Source: Thalassobius sp. Cn5-15 (GTDB lineage: Bacteria > Pseudomonadota > Alphaproteobacteria > Rhodobacterales > Rhodobacteraceae). Taken from it: DNA of 64,000 nucleotides. The DNA lies in assembly GCF_022347685.1 (NCBI RefSeq), contig NZ_JAKRGF010000001.1:1054001-1118000 (forward strand). The letters are read 5' to 3'. Shown piece by piece: positions 37,301 through 46,633 of this stretch (position 1 is its first letter; each line of letters opens with the position of its first letter). A program made the translations under genes and the position numbers. The notes under the pieces are model-generated. The model worked only from the letters and a program-made list of their open reading frames with translations, was not told the origin of the DNA and made no database searches.

Positions 37301-37987
37301 ATGGGTATCATCAAGAAATTCAACGATTATGAACGCGGCAGAAATCTGCCCGCCCCGCTGGACCTCAGCAATCCAGAGCATCGCGCACTGGCCGAACAGC
37401 ACTTTCGCTGGGCGGACCATGGTGTACTGCGCAAGTACTGGACCAACTTCGCCGAAATTGCGCCGGGGGTTTATCGGTCCAACCACCCCGACCACCAGCG
37501 CTGGCAGCGCTATGCGGACCTTGGCATCACGTCGGTGATCAACCTGCGTGGTGCAGCCCCCGACAAACCGCATTTCCTGCTGGAAGAGGAAAGCACGCGC
37601 GTTCTGGGCATGACCCGCTATGACCTGTCGTTTGGCGCACGTTCGACCCCCAAAGTGCCCGCAGTGCTGGAACTGCTGGAGATTTTCCGCAAGATCGACA
37701 AACCCTTTGTGATGCACTGTAAATCCGGTGCCGACCGCGCCGGACTGGCCAGCGCCATTTATCTGCACGTGATGGAAGGCAAATCCATCGCTGAAGCGCG
37801 CAAGATGCTGTCGTTCCGCTTCCTCCATATCAAATGGACCAAGACCGGCATCCTGGACATGTTTCTGGACGTCTATGAGGCACGCCACAAGGAAACCGGT
37901 ATCGGGTTCGAGGATTGGGTGCGCAATGAATATGACCACGACGCGCTGCGTGCGGGGTTTGAAAAGCGCCGGATCCTGCCGCTATGA
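37301..37987 (+). CDS. Tyrosine/dual-specificity phosphatase-like protein
   Basis: Phosphatase of 228 residues. The P-loop HCKSGADRAG (H-C-x-x-G-x-x-R) is complete at about residues 141-150, with an Asp-containing loop upstream. The N-terminus (VYRSNHPDHQRWQRYADLGITSVINLRG) matches the DSP-like fold. No signal peptide. The stop overlaps the ATG of the ABC exporter gene as ATGA, which suggests coupled expression and perhaps a role linked to the exported lipid or polysaccharide. Substrate could be a protein, lipid or sugar phosphate. Confidence 0.87.
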   Translation: MGIIKKFNDYERGRNLPAPLDLSNPEHRALAEQHFRWADHGVLRKYWTNFAEIAPGVYRSNHPDHQRWQRYADLGITSVINLRGAAPDKPHFLLEEESTRVLGMTRYDLSFGARSTPKVPAVLELLEIFRKIDKPFVMHCKSGADRAGLASAIYLHVMEGKSIAEARKMLSFRFLHIKWTKTGILDMFLDVYEARHKETGIGFEDWVRNEYDHDALRAGFEKRRILPL

Positions 37988-39951
37988 CCAACGCGCCCGC
38001 AACAGAGCAAGCAGAGACCGTTGAAAAAACCGTCAAACCGATTGAGACGACGCCAGTGGCCGAGCAATCGGGCGAACAGGATGCCAGCAGCCGTGTGCTG
38101 ATGGCATGGCTGTGGCGGGGCTATCTGAAGCAATATATCGGCTGGCTGTTGCTGGCGATCGCCTTGATGGCAGTCGAAGGCGGCATGCTGGGCGCGATGA
38201 GTTGGATGATGCAGCCGATGTTCGATCAGGTCTTTGTTTCGGGCACCCCCGGTGCGATCTGGTGGGTGGGTGCGGCCTTCCTTGGGATTTTCACCCTGCG
38301 CGGGGTATCGTCTATCGGGCAGAAGGCGCTGCTCGCCTATATCTCGCAAAGTTCGGCGGCCAAGCTGCGCACCGATATGCTGGCGCACTTAATGCGTCAG
38401 GATGGAGGGTTTCATCAATCACACCCGCCGGGTTTTTTGATCCAACGTGTTCAGGGCGATGTTGAGGCAATCAACCGCGTCTGGGGCGTGGTGATTACCG
38501 GCGCAGGCCGTGATCTCATGGCGCTGTTTATCCTGTTCGGCGTGGCACTGGCCACCGATTGGCAATGGACGTTGGTGGCCTGCATCGGCATCCCGCTCTT
38601 GGTACTGCCCAGCCAGCTTGTACAAGGTTTTGTCCGTCGTCGTTCACGTCAGGCACGTGATCTGTCGGCCAAGCTGTCGACCCGTCTGGATGAGGTGTTT
38701 CACGGCATGGTCCCGGTAAAGCTCAATCGTCTAGAAGGCTATCAATCCGACCGCTACGGCGCTCTGACTGACGATCTGGTCACCGCACAGGTCCGTGCCC
38801 GTGTGGGCGAGGCAGCCATTCCCGGCCTGATCGACGTGATGGCGGGTATCGGTTTCCTCGGCGTGCTGGTTTTCGGCGGCGCCGAGATTGCGTCGGGCGA
38901 GAAAACTGTCGGTCAGTTCATGACCTTCTTCACTGCCATCGGCTTCGCCTTTGAACCACTGCGCCGTCTGGGCGGTATCAGCGCCACCTGGCAATCCGCC
39001 GCCGCCGCGCTTGAGCGTATCAAAGAGCTGTTGGACACGGAGCCACGTCTGACCTCGCCCGCCAATCCCGTTGCAGCCCCCAAGGGCATGCCCAAGGTGG
39101 TGCTGGAAAATGTGCACCTGTCCTACGGCGACACAGAGGTTCTGCGCGGCGCCACGCTGACCGCGCCTGCAGGCAAAACCACAGCCCTTGTCGGCGCGTC
39201 CGGCGCAGGGAAATCCACCATCTTCAACCTATTGACCCGCCTGGTTGATCCAAATGTCGGTGACGTAAAGGTCGGCGATATAAGAACGCAGGATATGGAC
39301 CTTTCAGACTTGCGCGGGTTGTTCAGCGTGGTGACACAGGACGCTGCCCTGTTTGACGAAACCCTGCGCGAAAACATCCTGCTGGGCCGCACGGATGTGC
39401 CTGAGGATGATCTGAAACGTGCGCTGGATGCGGCGCATGTCAGTGACTTTCTGCCCAAACTACCGCACGGCCTCGACACGCCGGTGGGTCCGCGCGGATC
39501 CGCCCTGTCCGGCGGCCAGCGTCAGCGCGTCGCCATTGCGCGGGCGCTGCTGCGCAACAACCCTGTGCTGCTGCTGGATGAGGCAACCAGCGCGCTGGAT
39601 GCGCAATCGGAGAAAGTCGTTCAGGACGCGCTAGACCGGCTGGCCAGTGACCGCACCACGCTGGTCATCGCCCACCGCCTATCCACCGTGCGCAACGCAG
39701 ACAAGATCGTGGTGATGGACAAGGGGCAGGTCGTGGACGAAGGCACCCACGACGAATTGCTGGCCCGCGGCGGCATCTATGCCGACCTGCACCAGCTGCA
39801 GTTCAAGACCGACGGGCCGACCGCCGATAAGATTGCGCAAGAGCGTGCGGGTCGGCGCCGCAAAAATAGCGCAGCAAAATCCAGAGGTTCCGACGCCCAC
39901 GGCGAAACCACCCTTCTGTCACGTATTTCGCGCCGCTTGTTCGGACACTGA
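37984..39951 (+). CDS. ABC transporter with fused membrane and ATPase domains (MsbA-like exporter)
   Basis: 655-residue half-transporter. After an acidic N-terminal tail of about 38 residues come six membrane segments to about residue 330, then the ATPase with Walker A GASGAGKS, signature ALSGGQRQRVAIARAL and Walker B VLLLDEATSALD plus the H-loop in IAHRLSTV. It resembles lipid-A or lipid flippases. The last 149 bases overlap the convergent glycosyltransferase gene. Its C-terminal extension (about 45 residues, basic) lies in that overlap. Confidence 0.92.
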   Translation: MTNAPATEQAETVEKTVKPIETTPVAEQSGEQDASSRVLMAWLWRGYLKQYIGWLLLAIALMAVEGGMLGAMSWMMQPMFDQVFVSGTPGAIWWVGAAFLGIFTLRGVSSIGQKALLAYISQSSAAKLRTDMLAHLMRQDGGFHQSHPPGFLIQRVQGDVEAINRVWGVVITGAGRDLMALFILFGVALATDWQWTLVACIGIPLLVLPSQLVQGFVRRRSRQARDLSAKLSTRLDEVFHGMVPVKLNRLEGYQSDRYGALTDDLVTAQVRARVGEAAIPGLIDVMAGIGFLGVLVFGGAEIASGEKTVGQFMTFFTAIGFAFEPLRRLGGISATWQSAAAALERIKELLDTEPRLTSPANPVAAPKGMPKVVLENVHLSYGDTEVLRGATLTAPAGKTTALVGASGAGKSTIFNLLTRLVDPNVGDVKVGDIRTQDMDLSDLRGLFSVVTQDAALFDETLRENILLGRTDVPEDDLKRALDAAHVSDFLPKLPHGLDTPVGPRGSALSGGQRQRVAIARALLRNNPVLLLDEATSALDAQSEKVVQDALDRLASDRTTLVIAHRLSTVRNADKIVVMDKGQVVDEGTHDELLARGGIYADLHQLQFKTDGPTADKIAQERAGRRRKNSAAKSRGSDAHGETTLLSRISRRLFGH

Positions 39952-40501
39952 CCGAAAGGGCGCGAAGGCGCCCTTTCAGCGCACGCGCTATCTCCACATC
40001 CTCCATCAACGGCTGATCGGGAAAACCACCCACCTGATCGTAAAGCACGCGTGAGATCAACAGCCCCTGATCGCCATAGGGCAACCCGATTATGCGCGAC
40101 CGTAGGTTGGCCCAAGCTGCAACCCATCTGGCACGCAGGCCTGTTTCAGAAAATGACAAATGAAAATAGGCCGCGCACTCCGACGCTTCCTCTATGTGCG
40201 TCAGCACATGATCGGACCACCCGGCGGGAAGTTCGGTATCCGCGTGCAGAAACAACAGCCATTCCCCATCCGCCACCTCCGCCCCGCGCCGCATCTGACC
40301 GCCGCGTGATGGCGCGCCGCTGATCAGCTTGGCCCCCACCTCTTCGGCAATCTGAACAGTGTCATCCGTTGATCCCGCGTCAGAGACGACCAGTTCGCGG
40401 ATCACACCGGCCTGCAAACCCTCCATCAAAGGGGGCAGGCTAACCGCCAGACCGGTCGCCGCATTCCACGTCGGGATCACCACAGAAACCGCTGCCCGCA
40501 T
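39803..40501 (-). CDS. Family 2 glycosyltransferase (TIGR04283 type)
   Basis: Glycosyltransferase of 232 residues. The N-terminal AVSVVIPTWNAATGL is the GT-A nucleotide-sugar site; SDAGSTDDTV is the second; FLHADTELP contains the D-x-D-like motif. PLMEDVEIARALKGRLR and the tail WFRRGRRNLWILLRYFCGADPHAL fit the TIGR04283 family. The 3' end overlaps the ABC exporter gene by 149 bases on the other strand; the conserved tail lies inside the overlap, so the frame is real. It converges with the exporter and is divergent from ygfZ. Confidence 0.9.
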   Translation of the reverse strand: MRAAVSVVIPTWNAATGLAVSLPPLMEGLQAGVIRELVVSDAGSTDDTVQIAEEVGAKLISGAPSRGGQMRRGAEVADGEWLLFLHADTELPAGWSDHVLTHIEEASECAAYFHLSFSETGLRARWVAAWANLRSRIIGLPYGDQGLLISRVLYDQVGGFPDQPLMEDVEIARALKGRLRALSVSVRTSGAKYVTEGWFRRGRRNLWILLRYFCGADPHALAQSYRRSARRS

Positions 40502-40574
40502 CTTTTCGCCCTACCCCTATTGTCCTTGCCTTCTATCGCTATATTACAAGGGAACGCGCAACGGGAGCCAAGAC

Positions 40575-41306
40575 GTGACAGACCGCAAAATTTTCCGCCT
40601 TTCCGGTGAGGACAGCCACAGCTTTCTGCAAGGACTGGTGACCAACAATGTCGACAACGTCAAAGACGGGCTGGTCTATGCCGCGCTGCTGACCCCGCAG
40701 GGCAAATATATGGCGGATTTCTTTATCGCAGCCGACGGGGACGACCTGCTGATTGATGTGACCGCCGATCTGGCACCGATGCTGTTTCAGCGCCTCAACA
40801 TGTATAAACTGCGCGCCAAGGCGACGCTGGAGGAAACCGACCTAAAGGTGAAACGCGGCACAGCCGATGCGCCCGCAGGTGCGCTGACTGATCCGCGTCA
40901 CGCAGCGCTTGGCTGGCGGCTTTATGGCGCAGAGGGCGGCGATGACGGCACCGACTGGACCGCGCTGCGCGTCGCCCATTGCATCCCCGAAACTGGGGTG
41001 GAGCTGACCGCAGATACCTTCATCCTTGAGGCAGGGTTTGAGGCGCTGAATGGTGTCGATTTCCGCAAAGGCTGCTACGTGGGCCAAGAAGTGACCGCGC
41101 GGATGAAACACAAGACCGAGCTGCGCAAAGGTCTGGCGCGGGTATCTGTGATCGGCGCGGCCGGAACGGGTGACAAGATCCTGAGCGGTGAGAAAGAGGC
41201 AGGCACGCTTCTCAGCCGTGCGGGGGATGAGGCCATCGCCTACCTCCGCTTTGACCGTGCGGGCGGTGAGATGCAAGCTGGTGATGCCGTGGTGCGCCTA
41301 GTTTGA
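40575..41306 (+). CDS. ygfZ: YgfZ/GcvT-domain folate-dependent Fe-S cluster protein
   Basis: Folate-binding protein of 243 residues that helps maintain certain Fe-S enzymes. The YgfZ signature F-R-K-G-C-Y-V-G-Q-E (KGCYxGQE) lies at about residue 170. GTG at 40,575 is the start, with GGGAG nine bases upstream; an in-frame longer version from 40,359 would overlap the divergent glycosyltransferase. The N-terminus FRLSGEDSHSFLQGLVTNNV is typical. Followed by a strong hairpin. Confidence 0.93.
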   Translation: MTDRKIFRLSGEDSHSFLQGLVTNNVDNVKDGLVYAALLTPQGKYMADFFIAADGDDLLIDVTADLAPMLFQRLNMYKLRAKATLEETDLKVKRGTADAPAGALTDPRHAALGWRLYGAEGGDDGTDWTALRVAHCIPETGVELTADTFILEAGFEALNGVDFRKGCYVGQEVTARMKHKTELRKGLARVSVIGAAGTGDKILSGEKEAGTLLSRAGDEAIAYLRFDRAGGEMQAGDAVVRLV

Positions 41307-41316
41307 TAACAGCGCA

Positions 41317-41341
41317 AAGGGGCAGGATGACCCTGCCCCTT
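41317..41341. terminator. Hairpin between convergent ygfZ and PEBP genes
   Basis: AAGGGGCAGG at 41,317-41,326 and CCTGCCCCTT at 41,332-41,341 form a 10-bp stem with a five-base loop. It can serve both strands. Confidence 0.7.
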
Positions 41342-41362
41342 CTGTGTTCTTAACGATGCCGC

Positions 41363-41893
41363 TTAGCGCGCATAAACTGCGGTGATCGTATCCGACGCCA
41401 GCGAGTTCGCCCGCACCATAAAGCCCGCCAGCGCATTGCTGACACTACCGTCCAGATCCAGCTGCGTGCCCAAGGCATGTACCGTGAACTGATAGCGATG
41501 CACCTCACCCGCGGGCGGGCAGGCACCGCCGAACCCTTCGGCGCCATAGTCGTTGCGCAGCGCCACGGCGCCGGCGGGCAGCGCCTCACCTGCGCTCAGC
41601 GAGGTGACATCTGCAGGAATGTTGAAGGCAAACCAGTGCCACCAACCCGAACCAGTCGGCGCGTCGGGATCGTAGGCGGTGATGGCGTAGCTTTCGGTAC
41701 CCTCAGGCGCGCCTGACCAAGCCAGATCAGGGGCGATATTGCCGCCCTCACAGCCGAAACCTTGGAAAACCTGCGTCACGTTCAGGGTCTGGCCCTCAGC
41801 GATTGTTTTGCTGGTCAGGTGAAACCCCTCGGCCATCACGGGCGCGGTGGTGGTCAGCGCGATCAACGCGGCGCTCAAAATCTTGGGGAACAT
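41363..41893 (-). CDS. YbhB/YbcL family Raf-kinase-inhibitor-like protein (PEBP fold)
   Basis: 176-residue secreted protein. Signal peptide MFPKILSAALIALTTTAPVMA, then the mature start EGFHLTSKTIAEGQ. PEBP motifs: YDPDAPTGSGWWHWFAFNIP (ligand-site Asp-Pro-Asp-Ala-Pro and the His) and GGACPPAGEVHRYQFTVHAL. ATG at 41,893 is chosen because AAAGGA precedes it; a longer start at 41,914 would weaken the signal peptide. Function in bacteria is not settled. Confidence 0.88.
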   Translation of the reverse strand: MFPKILSAALIALTTTAPVMAEGFHLTSKTIAEGQTLNVTQVFQGFGCEGGNIAPDLAWSGAPEGTESYAITAYDPDAPTGSGWWHWFAFNIPADVTSLSAGEALPAGAVALRNDYGAEGFGGACPPAGEVHRYQFTVHALGTQLDLDGSVSNALAGFMVRANSLASDTITAVYAR

Positions 41894-41990
41894 ATTGGTA
41901 TCCTTTGTCATCATATTCTTGATGACACCTATCTAGACCGCCGCGCCGCCGCCCGCTTCCGCAGGACGCGCAAGTTTTATCGGCAAACGA

Positions 41991-42767
41991 TCAAATATCC
42001 TGAAAACGGATCTCTTTTGGCCGGATACCGAAGCGTTTGCGAAATGCGTCCGAGAAATGAGAGGGGGTTTTAAACCCGCAGTCCAACGCAACCTCTGCAA
42101 TCGGCATCGTTGTTGTCTGCAACAGGGTCAGCCCCCGTTCCAGCCGCGTATGCAGCAGCACACGGGAAAAACCCTGCCCCATCTGGGCCAGATGGCGGCG
42201 CATCGTGGCCTCACTCATCGCAAGCTGCGCGGCCACCTCTGGTGAACGCCAGTCATGGGTCAGGTCGGCCTCAATCACCTGACGGACACGACTAAGAACA
42301 GTTTCGCGATCCGGCAGCTGTATCTGCACCCCGTGATGGCGCAGCCAGATCAGCGGCTCCAGTAAACGGTGGCGCCGGATCGCGTCCGGCAATGTCTGAT
42401 CCTGCACCGTCTGACGCAGGGAGGACAAAAGCTGCATCGGTTCTACCGCACCCGCGCGCAGCACCTGCACCGCGCTGTGATCCGCGCCCACCGGTTTGGC
42501 GGCAAAGACATCCCGCACGAAATCATCTTCAAACGACACCCCAACCGCGCGATAATGGCGATCCAACACGCCACGGTTTTCCATCGTCACCATAGAACCG
42601 GCAGGAAAGATCAGCAGGTCCCCCTCCTGCCCCACCAGATCCTGCTGGGCGTTCACCACACGTTTCGACCCACTTTCGATGAAAAACAGGAAGGTCAGCC
42701 GCAGGTAGAGATCACTAAAGGTCGCCGTCGTCGCCTGCGTGATCGGATAAATCGCCACCGGATCCAT
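41991..42767 (-). CDS. AraC family transcriptional regulator
   Basis: 258-residue regulator. The N-terminal half resembles a cupin-like sensing domain (FPAGSMVTMENRG). The C-terminal 100 residues hold the two helix-turn-helix motifs: SPEVAAQLAMSEATMRRHL and the second, PIAEVALDCGFKTPSHFSDAFRKRFG. ATG at 42,767 has GGAAGG upstream. It lies 97 bases before the PEBP gene on the same strand and may control it. Confidence 0.88.
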   Translation of the reverse strand: MDPVAIYPITQATTATFSDLYLRLTFLFFIESGSKRVVNAQQDLVGQEGDLLIFPAGSMVTMENRGVLDRHYRAVGVSFEDDFVRDVFAAKPVGADHSAVQVLRAGAVEPMQLLSSLRQTVQDQTLPDAIRRHRLLEPLIWLRHHGVQIQLPDRETVLSRVRQVIEADLTHDWRSPEVAAQLAMSEATMRRHLAQMGQGFSRVLLHTRLERGLTLLQTTTMPIAEVALDCGFKTPSHFSDAFRKRFGIRPKEIRFQDI

Positions 42768-42821
42768 TTGCTTCACCTTCCCAACATCTCTTAGCGCGCA
42801 GCTCACCCCAGATCCGCGCAA

Positions 42822-42849
42822 AAGAAAAGCCGCCCCCGAAGGGACGGCC
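42822..42849 (-). terminator. efp: Terminator of efp
   Basis: On the minus strand GCCGTCCC-TTCG-GGGGCGGC forms an 8-bp stem with a UUCG tetraloop and one G-U pair, followed by TTTTCTTTT. It lies 24 bases beyond the efp stop and before the AraC gene. Confidence 0.85.
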
Positions 42850-42872
42850 ATATCACTGAACACAGCCGAAGA

Positions 42873-43436
42873 TCAGGCGCGTTCGGAATATTCCATGGTT
42901 TCGGTGTTGACCACGATCATCTCATCCTGTGCCACAAACGGTGGGACCATGACGCGCACGCCGTTGTCCAGAACCGCAGGCTTGAACGAGTTGGCGGCGG
43001 TCTGACCTTTGACGACCGGCTCCGTCTCGACGATCTGGCAGGTCACTTTCTGCGGCAGGGTCACGTTCAGCGCCTCAACGTCGTAATATTCGATCACAAC
43101 AGTCATGCCGTCCTGCAGGAACGGACGACGCTCGCCCAGCAGATCGGCGGGCAGTTCGATCTGTTCAAACGTTTCGGTGTCCATGAACACCAGCATGCCG
43201 TCACTCTCATAGAGGAACTGCTGATCTTTCTGTTCCAGACGCACGCGTTCGACCTTGTCGGCGGAACGGAAACGTTCGTTCAGCTTCGAGCCGTTGCGCA
43301 GGTTCTTCATCTCAACCTGAGCAAAAGCGCCGCCTTTACCGGGCTTTACGTGTTCCAGTTTTACGGCAACCCACAGGCCGCCCTCATGCTCCAGCACGTT
43401 GCCGGGGCGAATTTCATTTCCGTTGATCTTAGGCAT
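42873..43436 (-). CDS. efp: Elongation factor P
   Basis: EF-P of 187 residues, which relieves ribosome stalling at proline runs. The N-terminal domain [21 protein letters not shown] leads to the loop KPGKGGAF with Lys34, the residue modified in many bacteria. The C-terminal domains contain [26 protein letters not shown] at 43,436 is the standard start; the longer frame extends into the promoter. Confidence 0.97.
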   Translation of the reverse strand: MPKINGNEIRPGNVLEHEGGLWVAVKLEHVKPGKGGAFAQVEMKNLRNGSKLNERFRSADKVERVRLEQKDQQFLYESDGMLVFMDTETFEQIELPADLLGERRPFLQDGMTVVIEYYDVEALNVTLPQKVTCQIVETEPVVKGQTAANSFKPAVLDNGVRVMVPPFVAQDEMIVVNTETMEYSERA

Positions 43437-43655
43437 GTAACAAAACCATGGCGAAAGGTTGAAGGGATTTTGCCAGCACCTATATCTTGCGTAGCGCCCC
43501 AAGGCAAGGAGACGGATTTTGGGGCAAGCATTCGCAAGCCATGCAATATACGCATGGAAGCCATGCAATAGAAGCCTATCCGAATCAAACGCAATCGGTC
43601 ATAAGGCCCCTCACGCCAGAAACACAAGACCAATAATATAACAAGGACGATCCCA

Positions 43656-43976
43656 ATGCAGGATTTCGTTGACGGCTCCGCCTTTAACAATGAGCAAGGC
43701 AACCGAGCCCGTAAACTGTTTGCAGCCGTTGTGTTGGCTGCGCTGGACGATGCCATTTCTGATGACAAGAAATATGGCAACGGTCCCGAACAAATCGCCC
43801 GCTGGGCACGCTCGCGCGATGGTCGCGAAGTGCTGTCCTGTGCCGGTATTGACCCCAACGAACGCGTTGTTCAGGGGCTGATGGAATTTGTTGGCAAAGG
43901 CATTCGTACCTCTGTTGCGCTGTCGCGCGAAGAGAGCGAGCGTCGCAGCGCCGCACAACAGGCCGAAGCCGCCTGA
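43656..43976 (+). CDS. Small conserved protein (DUF6280-like)
   Basis: 106-residue protein, close to a family I associate with Rhodobacteraceae (DUF6280). Conserved-looking segments are FNNEQGNRARKLFAAVVLAALDDAI and EQIARWARSRDGREVLSCAGIDP. It is helical and has one Cys. AAGGA precedes the ATG. It is divergent from efp and followed by a strong terminator, so it is a single-gene transcript. Function unknown. Confidence 0.82.
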   Translation: MQDFVDGSAFNNEQGNRARKLFAAVVLAALDDAISDDKKYGNGPEQIARWARSRDGREVLSCAGIDPNERVVQGLMEFVGKGIRTSVALSREESERRSAAQQAEAA

Positions 43977-44007
43977 TCCAACTGCTGCCGCAGCGCGTGT
44001 CACACGC

Positions 44008-44050
44008 AAAGAAAAAACCTGCCTTCCTGGGGGAAGGCAGGTTTTTCTTT
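44008..44050 (+). terminator. Strong terminator after the DUF6280-like gene
   Basis: CCTGCCTTCC and GGAAGGCAGG form a stem whose arms extend into AAAGAAAAA and TTTTTCTTT, so the same hairpin can end transcription in both directions. Confidence 0.92.
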
Positions 44051-44161
44051 TGCCGACACGCCTAGCGCCTCTCTGGTTCTAAATGCCGACTGAGGCGGCG
44101 CATTTTCCCTCCCATGCCCGCGCGCCGCTTGCTATAGCGAAGGAAAGGCAGGAGGCAAAGC

Positions 44162-45634
44162 ATGGCACAGACCAAACCCCGCGCAATCATGATCCAAGGC
44201 GCCGGATCCAACGTGGGAAAATCCATGGTGGTCGCGGGCATTACCCGTGCGCTGGTGAACCGTGGCCTGACTGTGCGACCGTTCAAACCACAGAACATGT
44301 CCAACAACGCCGCCGTCACCATTGATGGCGGGGAGATTGGCCGCGCACAGGCATTGCAAGCACTGGCAGCCAAGGTGCCAGCCCACACCGATATGAACCC
44401 GATCCTGCTGAAGCCCGAAACCGATACCGGCGCGCAGGTCATCGTGCAGGGCAAACGCTACGCCACCCTGCGCGCGCGGGACTATGCCAAGGCGAAACCT
44501 GATCTGTTGAAGCCTGCGCTGGAAAGTTTTCATCGGTTGTGTGATCAGGCCGACGTGATTGTGATCGAGGGCGCGGGCAGCCCTGCCGAGGTGAACCTGC
44601 GCAAAGGTGACATCGCCAACATGGGCTTTGCCGAAGCGGCGGGCGTACCGGTGGTCCTGCTCGGCGACATCGACCGTGGCGGCGTCATTGCCCAGCTGGT
44701 AGGAACGCAGGTGATCCTGCCGGAGGCGGATGCCGACCGGATCAAAGCCTTCGCCGTGAACAAGTTCCGTGGGGATGTCAGCCTGTTTGCAGAGGGGGAA
44801 CAGGCGATCGTGGACCAAACCGGCTGGACCAACCTAGGCACCCTGCCATGGTTTGCCGACGCGTGGCGCCTGCCGGCGGAGGATGTGATGGATATCGCAT
44901 CAAAAAAGGGCGGCAAGGTGAAAATCGCGGTGCCACGCCTGAACCGGATTGCCAACTTCGACGATCTTGACCCGTTGTCGGCTGAACCTGATGTCAGCGT
45001 CGAGATCATCGAGGCAGGCCGCCCGCTGCCCGGTGATGCGGATCTGGTGCTGATCCCCGGATCAAAATCCACCATCGCCGATCTCGCCCATTTCCGCGCC
45101 CAAGGGTGGGACATTGACCTAAAGGCGCATGTGCGCCGTGGCGGCCGTGTATTGGGCATCTGCGGCGGCTATCAGATGCTAGGGAGTGAGATTGCGGACC
45201 CTGACGGCATCGAAGGCGCCCCCTGCACTGTTGCAGGGCTTGGCCTATTGGATGTGCAAACAGTGATGGAACCGCACAAACGTCTTGCCCTCAGCAATGC
45301 GACCTACCGCGCCACTGGCGATGCAGTGACGGGGTATGAAATACACCTTGGCGTCACGCAAGGGGCCGATTGTGCCAACGCATGGCTGGATCTGGATGGC
45401 CGCGCCGAAGGTGCTGCAACAGCGGATGGTTTGATCAAGGGCTGCTATATGCACGGGCTTTTCAGCGCTGACAGTTTCCGTGCCAGCTATCTGGCCGATC
45501 TGGGCGCCGCAACGCAGATCACCTATGACGCGGATCTGGAACAGGTGCTGGACGCTTTGGCTCAACACATCGAGGACCACATGGATGTAGATGCCCTGCT
45601 TGGCATCGCCGCAACACCAACGGCGAAAGCATAA
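44162..45634 (+). CDS. cobQ: Cobyric acid synthase
   Basis: Amidates four side chains of adenosyl-cobyrinic acid a,c-diamide in cobalamin synthesis. The 490-residue protein has an N-terminal ATP-binding domain ([18 protein letters not shown] and [13 protein letters not shown]) and a C-terminal glutamine amidotransferase domain with the nucleophile Cys in [12 protein letters not shown] and the His in [11 protein letters not shown] at 44,162 follows GGCAGGAGG. No cobalamin riboswitch is visible upstream. Other cob genes are not adjacent. Confidence 0.96.
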   Translation: MAQTKPRAIMIQGAGSNVGKSMVVAGITRALVNRGLTVRPFKPQNMSNNAAVTIDGGEIGRAQALQALAAKVPAHTDMNPILLKPETDTGAQVIVQGKRYATLRARDYAKAKPDLLKPALESFHRLCDQADVIVIEGAGSPAEVNLRKGDIANMGFAEAAGVPVVLLGDIDRGGVIAQLVGTQVILPEADADRIKAFAVNKFRGDVSLFAEGEQAIVDQTGWTNLGTLPWFADAWRLPAEDVMDIASKKGGKVKIAVPRLNRIANFDDLDPLSAEPDVSVEIIEAGRPLPGDADLVLIPGSKSTIADLAHFRAQGWDIDLKAHVRRGGRVLGICGGYQMLGSEIADPDGIEGAPCTVAGLGLLDVQTVMEPHKRLALSNATYRATGDAVTGYEIHLGVTQGADCANAWLDLDGRAEGAATADGLIKGCYMHGLFSADSFRASYLADLGAATQITYDADLEQVLDALAQHIEDHMDVDALLGIAATPTAKA

Positions 45635-45635
45635 A

Positions 45636-45672
45636 AGAAAAAGGCCAGCGCGACGATGGTCGCACTGGCCCT
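45636..45672 (-). terminator. Terminator between cobQ and the PopZ-like gene
   Basis: GGCCAG-C-GCGAC and GTCGC-A-CTGGCC form a 12-bp stem with one mismatch. On the minus strand it is followed by TTTTTCTTTTAT, so it mainly ends the PopZ-like gene; cobQ may also use it. Confidence 0.82.
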
Positions 45673-45695
45673 TCCCTATTCTGCAAGCCCGCGTT

Positions 45696-46562
45696 TCAGC
45701 TCATATCGCGACTGGTCAAGGCGCGCTGGATCTCGCGGCGCACCAGTTTGCGCACGTTACGCGTGATCCGCTCCCCCAATGAACCCTGCAATTCCTGGCG
45801 AACAATCTCTGTCACCAGATCGCGCAGCATTTCTTCGTCCAGCAGGTTTTCCGCCACACCCAGACCGGCCATATCCTCTACCGCGTCAGCAGCAGTGTCA
45901 TCCTGTTCAGGCGCCTCATAATCCAGCGGTTCTGGTTCAGCCAGCTCCGCTTCGACAGTCACGTCCGCAACAAACTCCAACTCATCCTCGTCCCACGCCT
46001 CTACGCTTTCCGTCGCGGGCACCTCAGCAGCGGGGTCCTCAATAGGCTCACCTGCCTCAGCGGCGGGATGCAGTTGGGCAATCTCTGCCACATATTCTTC
46101 GCTGTCGTCGCTGTCGTCTTCGGCCCAGAACGGCGCTTCGATATCACCGAAAGCATCTTCTTCGCTGCCTTCCGGCTCCCAGTCCTCATCGGTTTGGGCA
46201 ACCTGAGCTTCAAGATCTGCAATCCGTTCCTCCAGCGGCACGTCATCCAGCGCAGCCGCCGGCTCGGCAGCCTCGTCCGGCATCGCGACAGGACTGTCAA
46301 GGCGCATCACGAAAGGTTCCGCCACCGCATCCGAAACGGGCTCCTGTGGCTGCTCTTGCGGCGTAGCATCCTCGACCATCTCAGCAGGTTTTTCCGCAGA
46401 GGCCGTATCCATAACGCGCAAAGAGGGGGTGAGCACCAGCTTGTCCGCCTTTGACGCAGCTGGTCCGTCGGCCGCATGCGCAACCGCCGATTCATCTGAA
46501 ACGAGTCGCCGGATTGAGGCCAAAACGTCCTCAATTTCTACGTTGGTAACTGGGTCTGACAT
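45696..46562 (-). CDS. PopZ-like polar organising protein (DUF2497-type)
   Basis: 288-residue very acidic protein. The N-terminus has a short helix VEIEDVLASIRRLVSDE, as in PopZ (where it reads EEILASIRR). A long middle region rich in Pro, Glu, Asp and Ala follows. The C-terminus LLDEEMLRDLVTEIVRQ and RKLVRREIQRALTS form the two oligomerisation helices. PopZ makes a polar scaffold that anchors the chromosome origin. The gene order pcm-tolC-this gene is as I recall around popZ in Caulobacter, which supports the call; downstream valS is replaced here by cobQ. Confidence 0.65.
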   Translation of the reverse strand: MSDPVTNVEIEDVLASIRRLVSDESAVAHAADGPAASKADKLVLTPSLRVMDTASAEKPAEMVEDATPQEQPQEPVSDAVAEPFVMRLDSPVAMPDEAAEPAAALDDVPLEERIADLEAQVAQTDEDWEPEGSEEDAFGDIEAPFWAEDDSDDSEEYVAEIAQLHPAAEAGEPIEDPAAEVPATESVEAWDEDELEFVADVTVEAELAEPEPLDYEAPEQDDTAADAVEDMAGLGVAENLLDEEMLRDLVTEIVRQELQGSLGERITRNVRKLVRREIQRALTSRDMS

Positions 46563-46633
46563 TTAAATTCCCACTCTTGCCTCAGGCCAAGTCTAGCCAA
46601 AGGCAGAGATTCTCACAACCGACGGGTAAATTT

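Noticed and set aside
44056-44161. Cobalamin riboswitch before cobQ
   Set aside because: The gap is only about 100 bases and shows no B12-box-like sequence.
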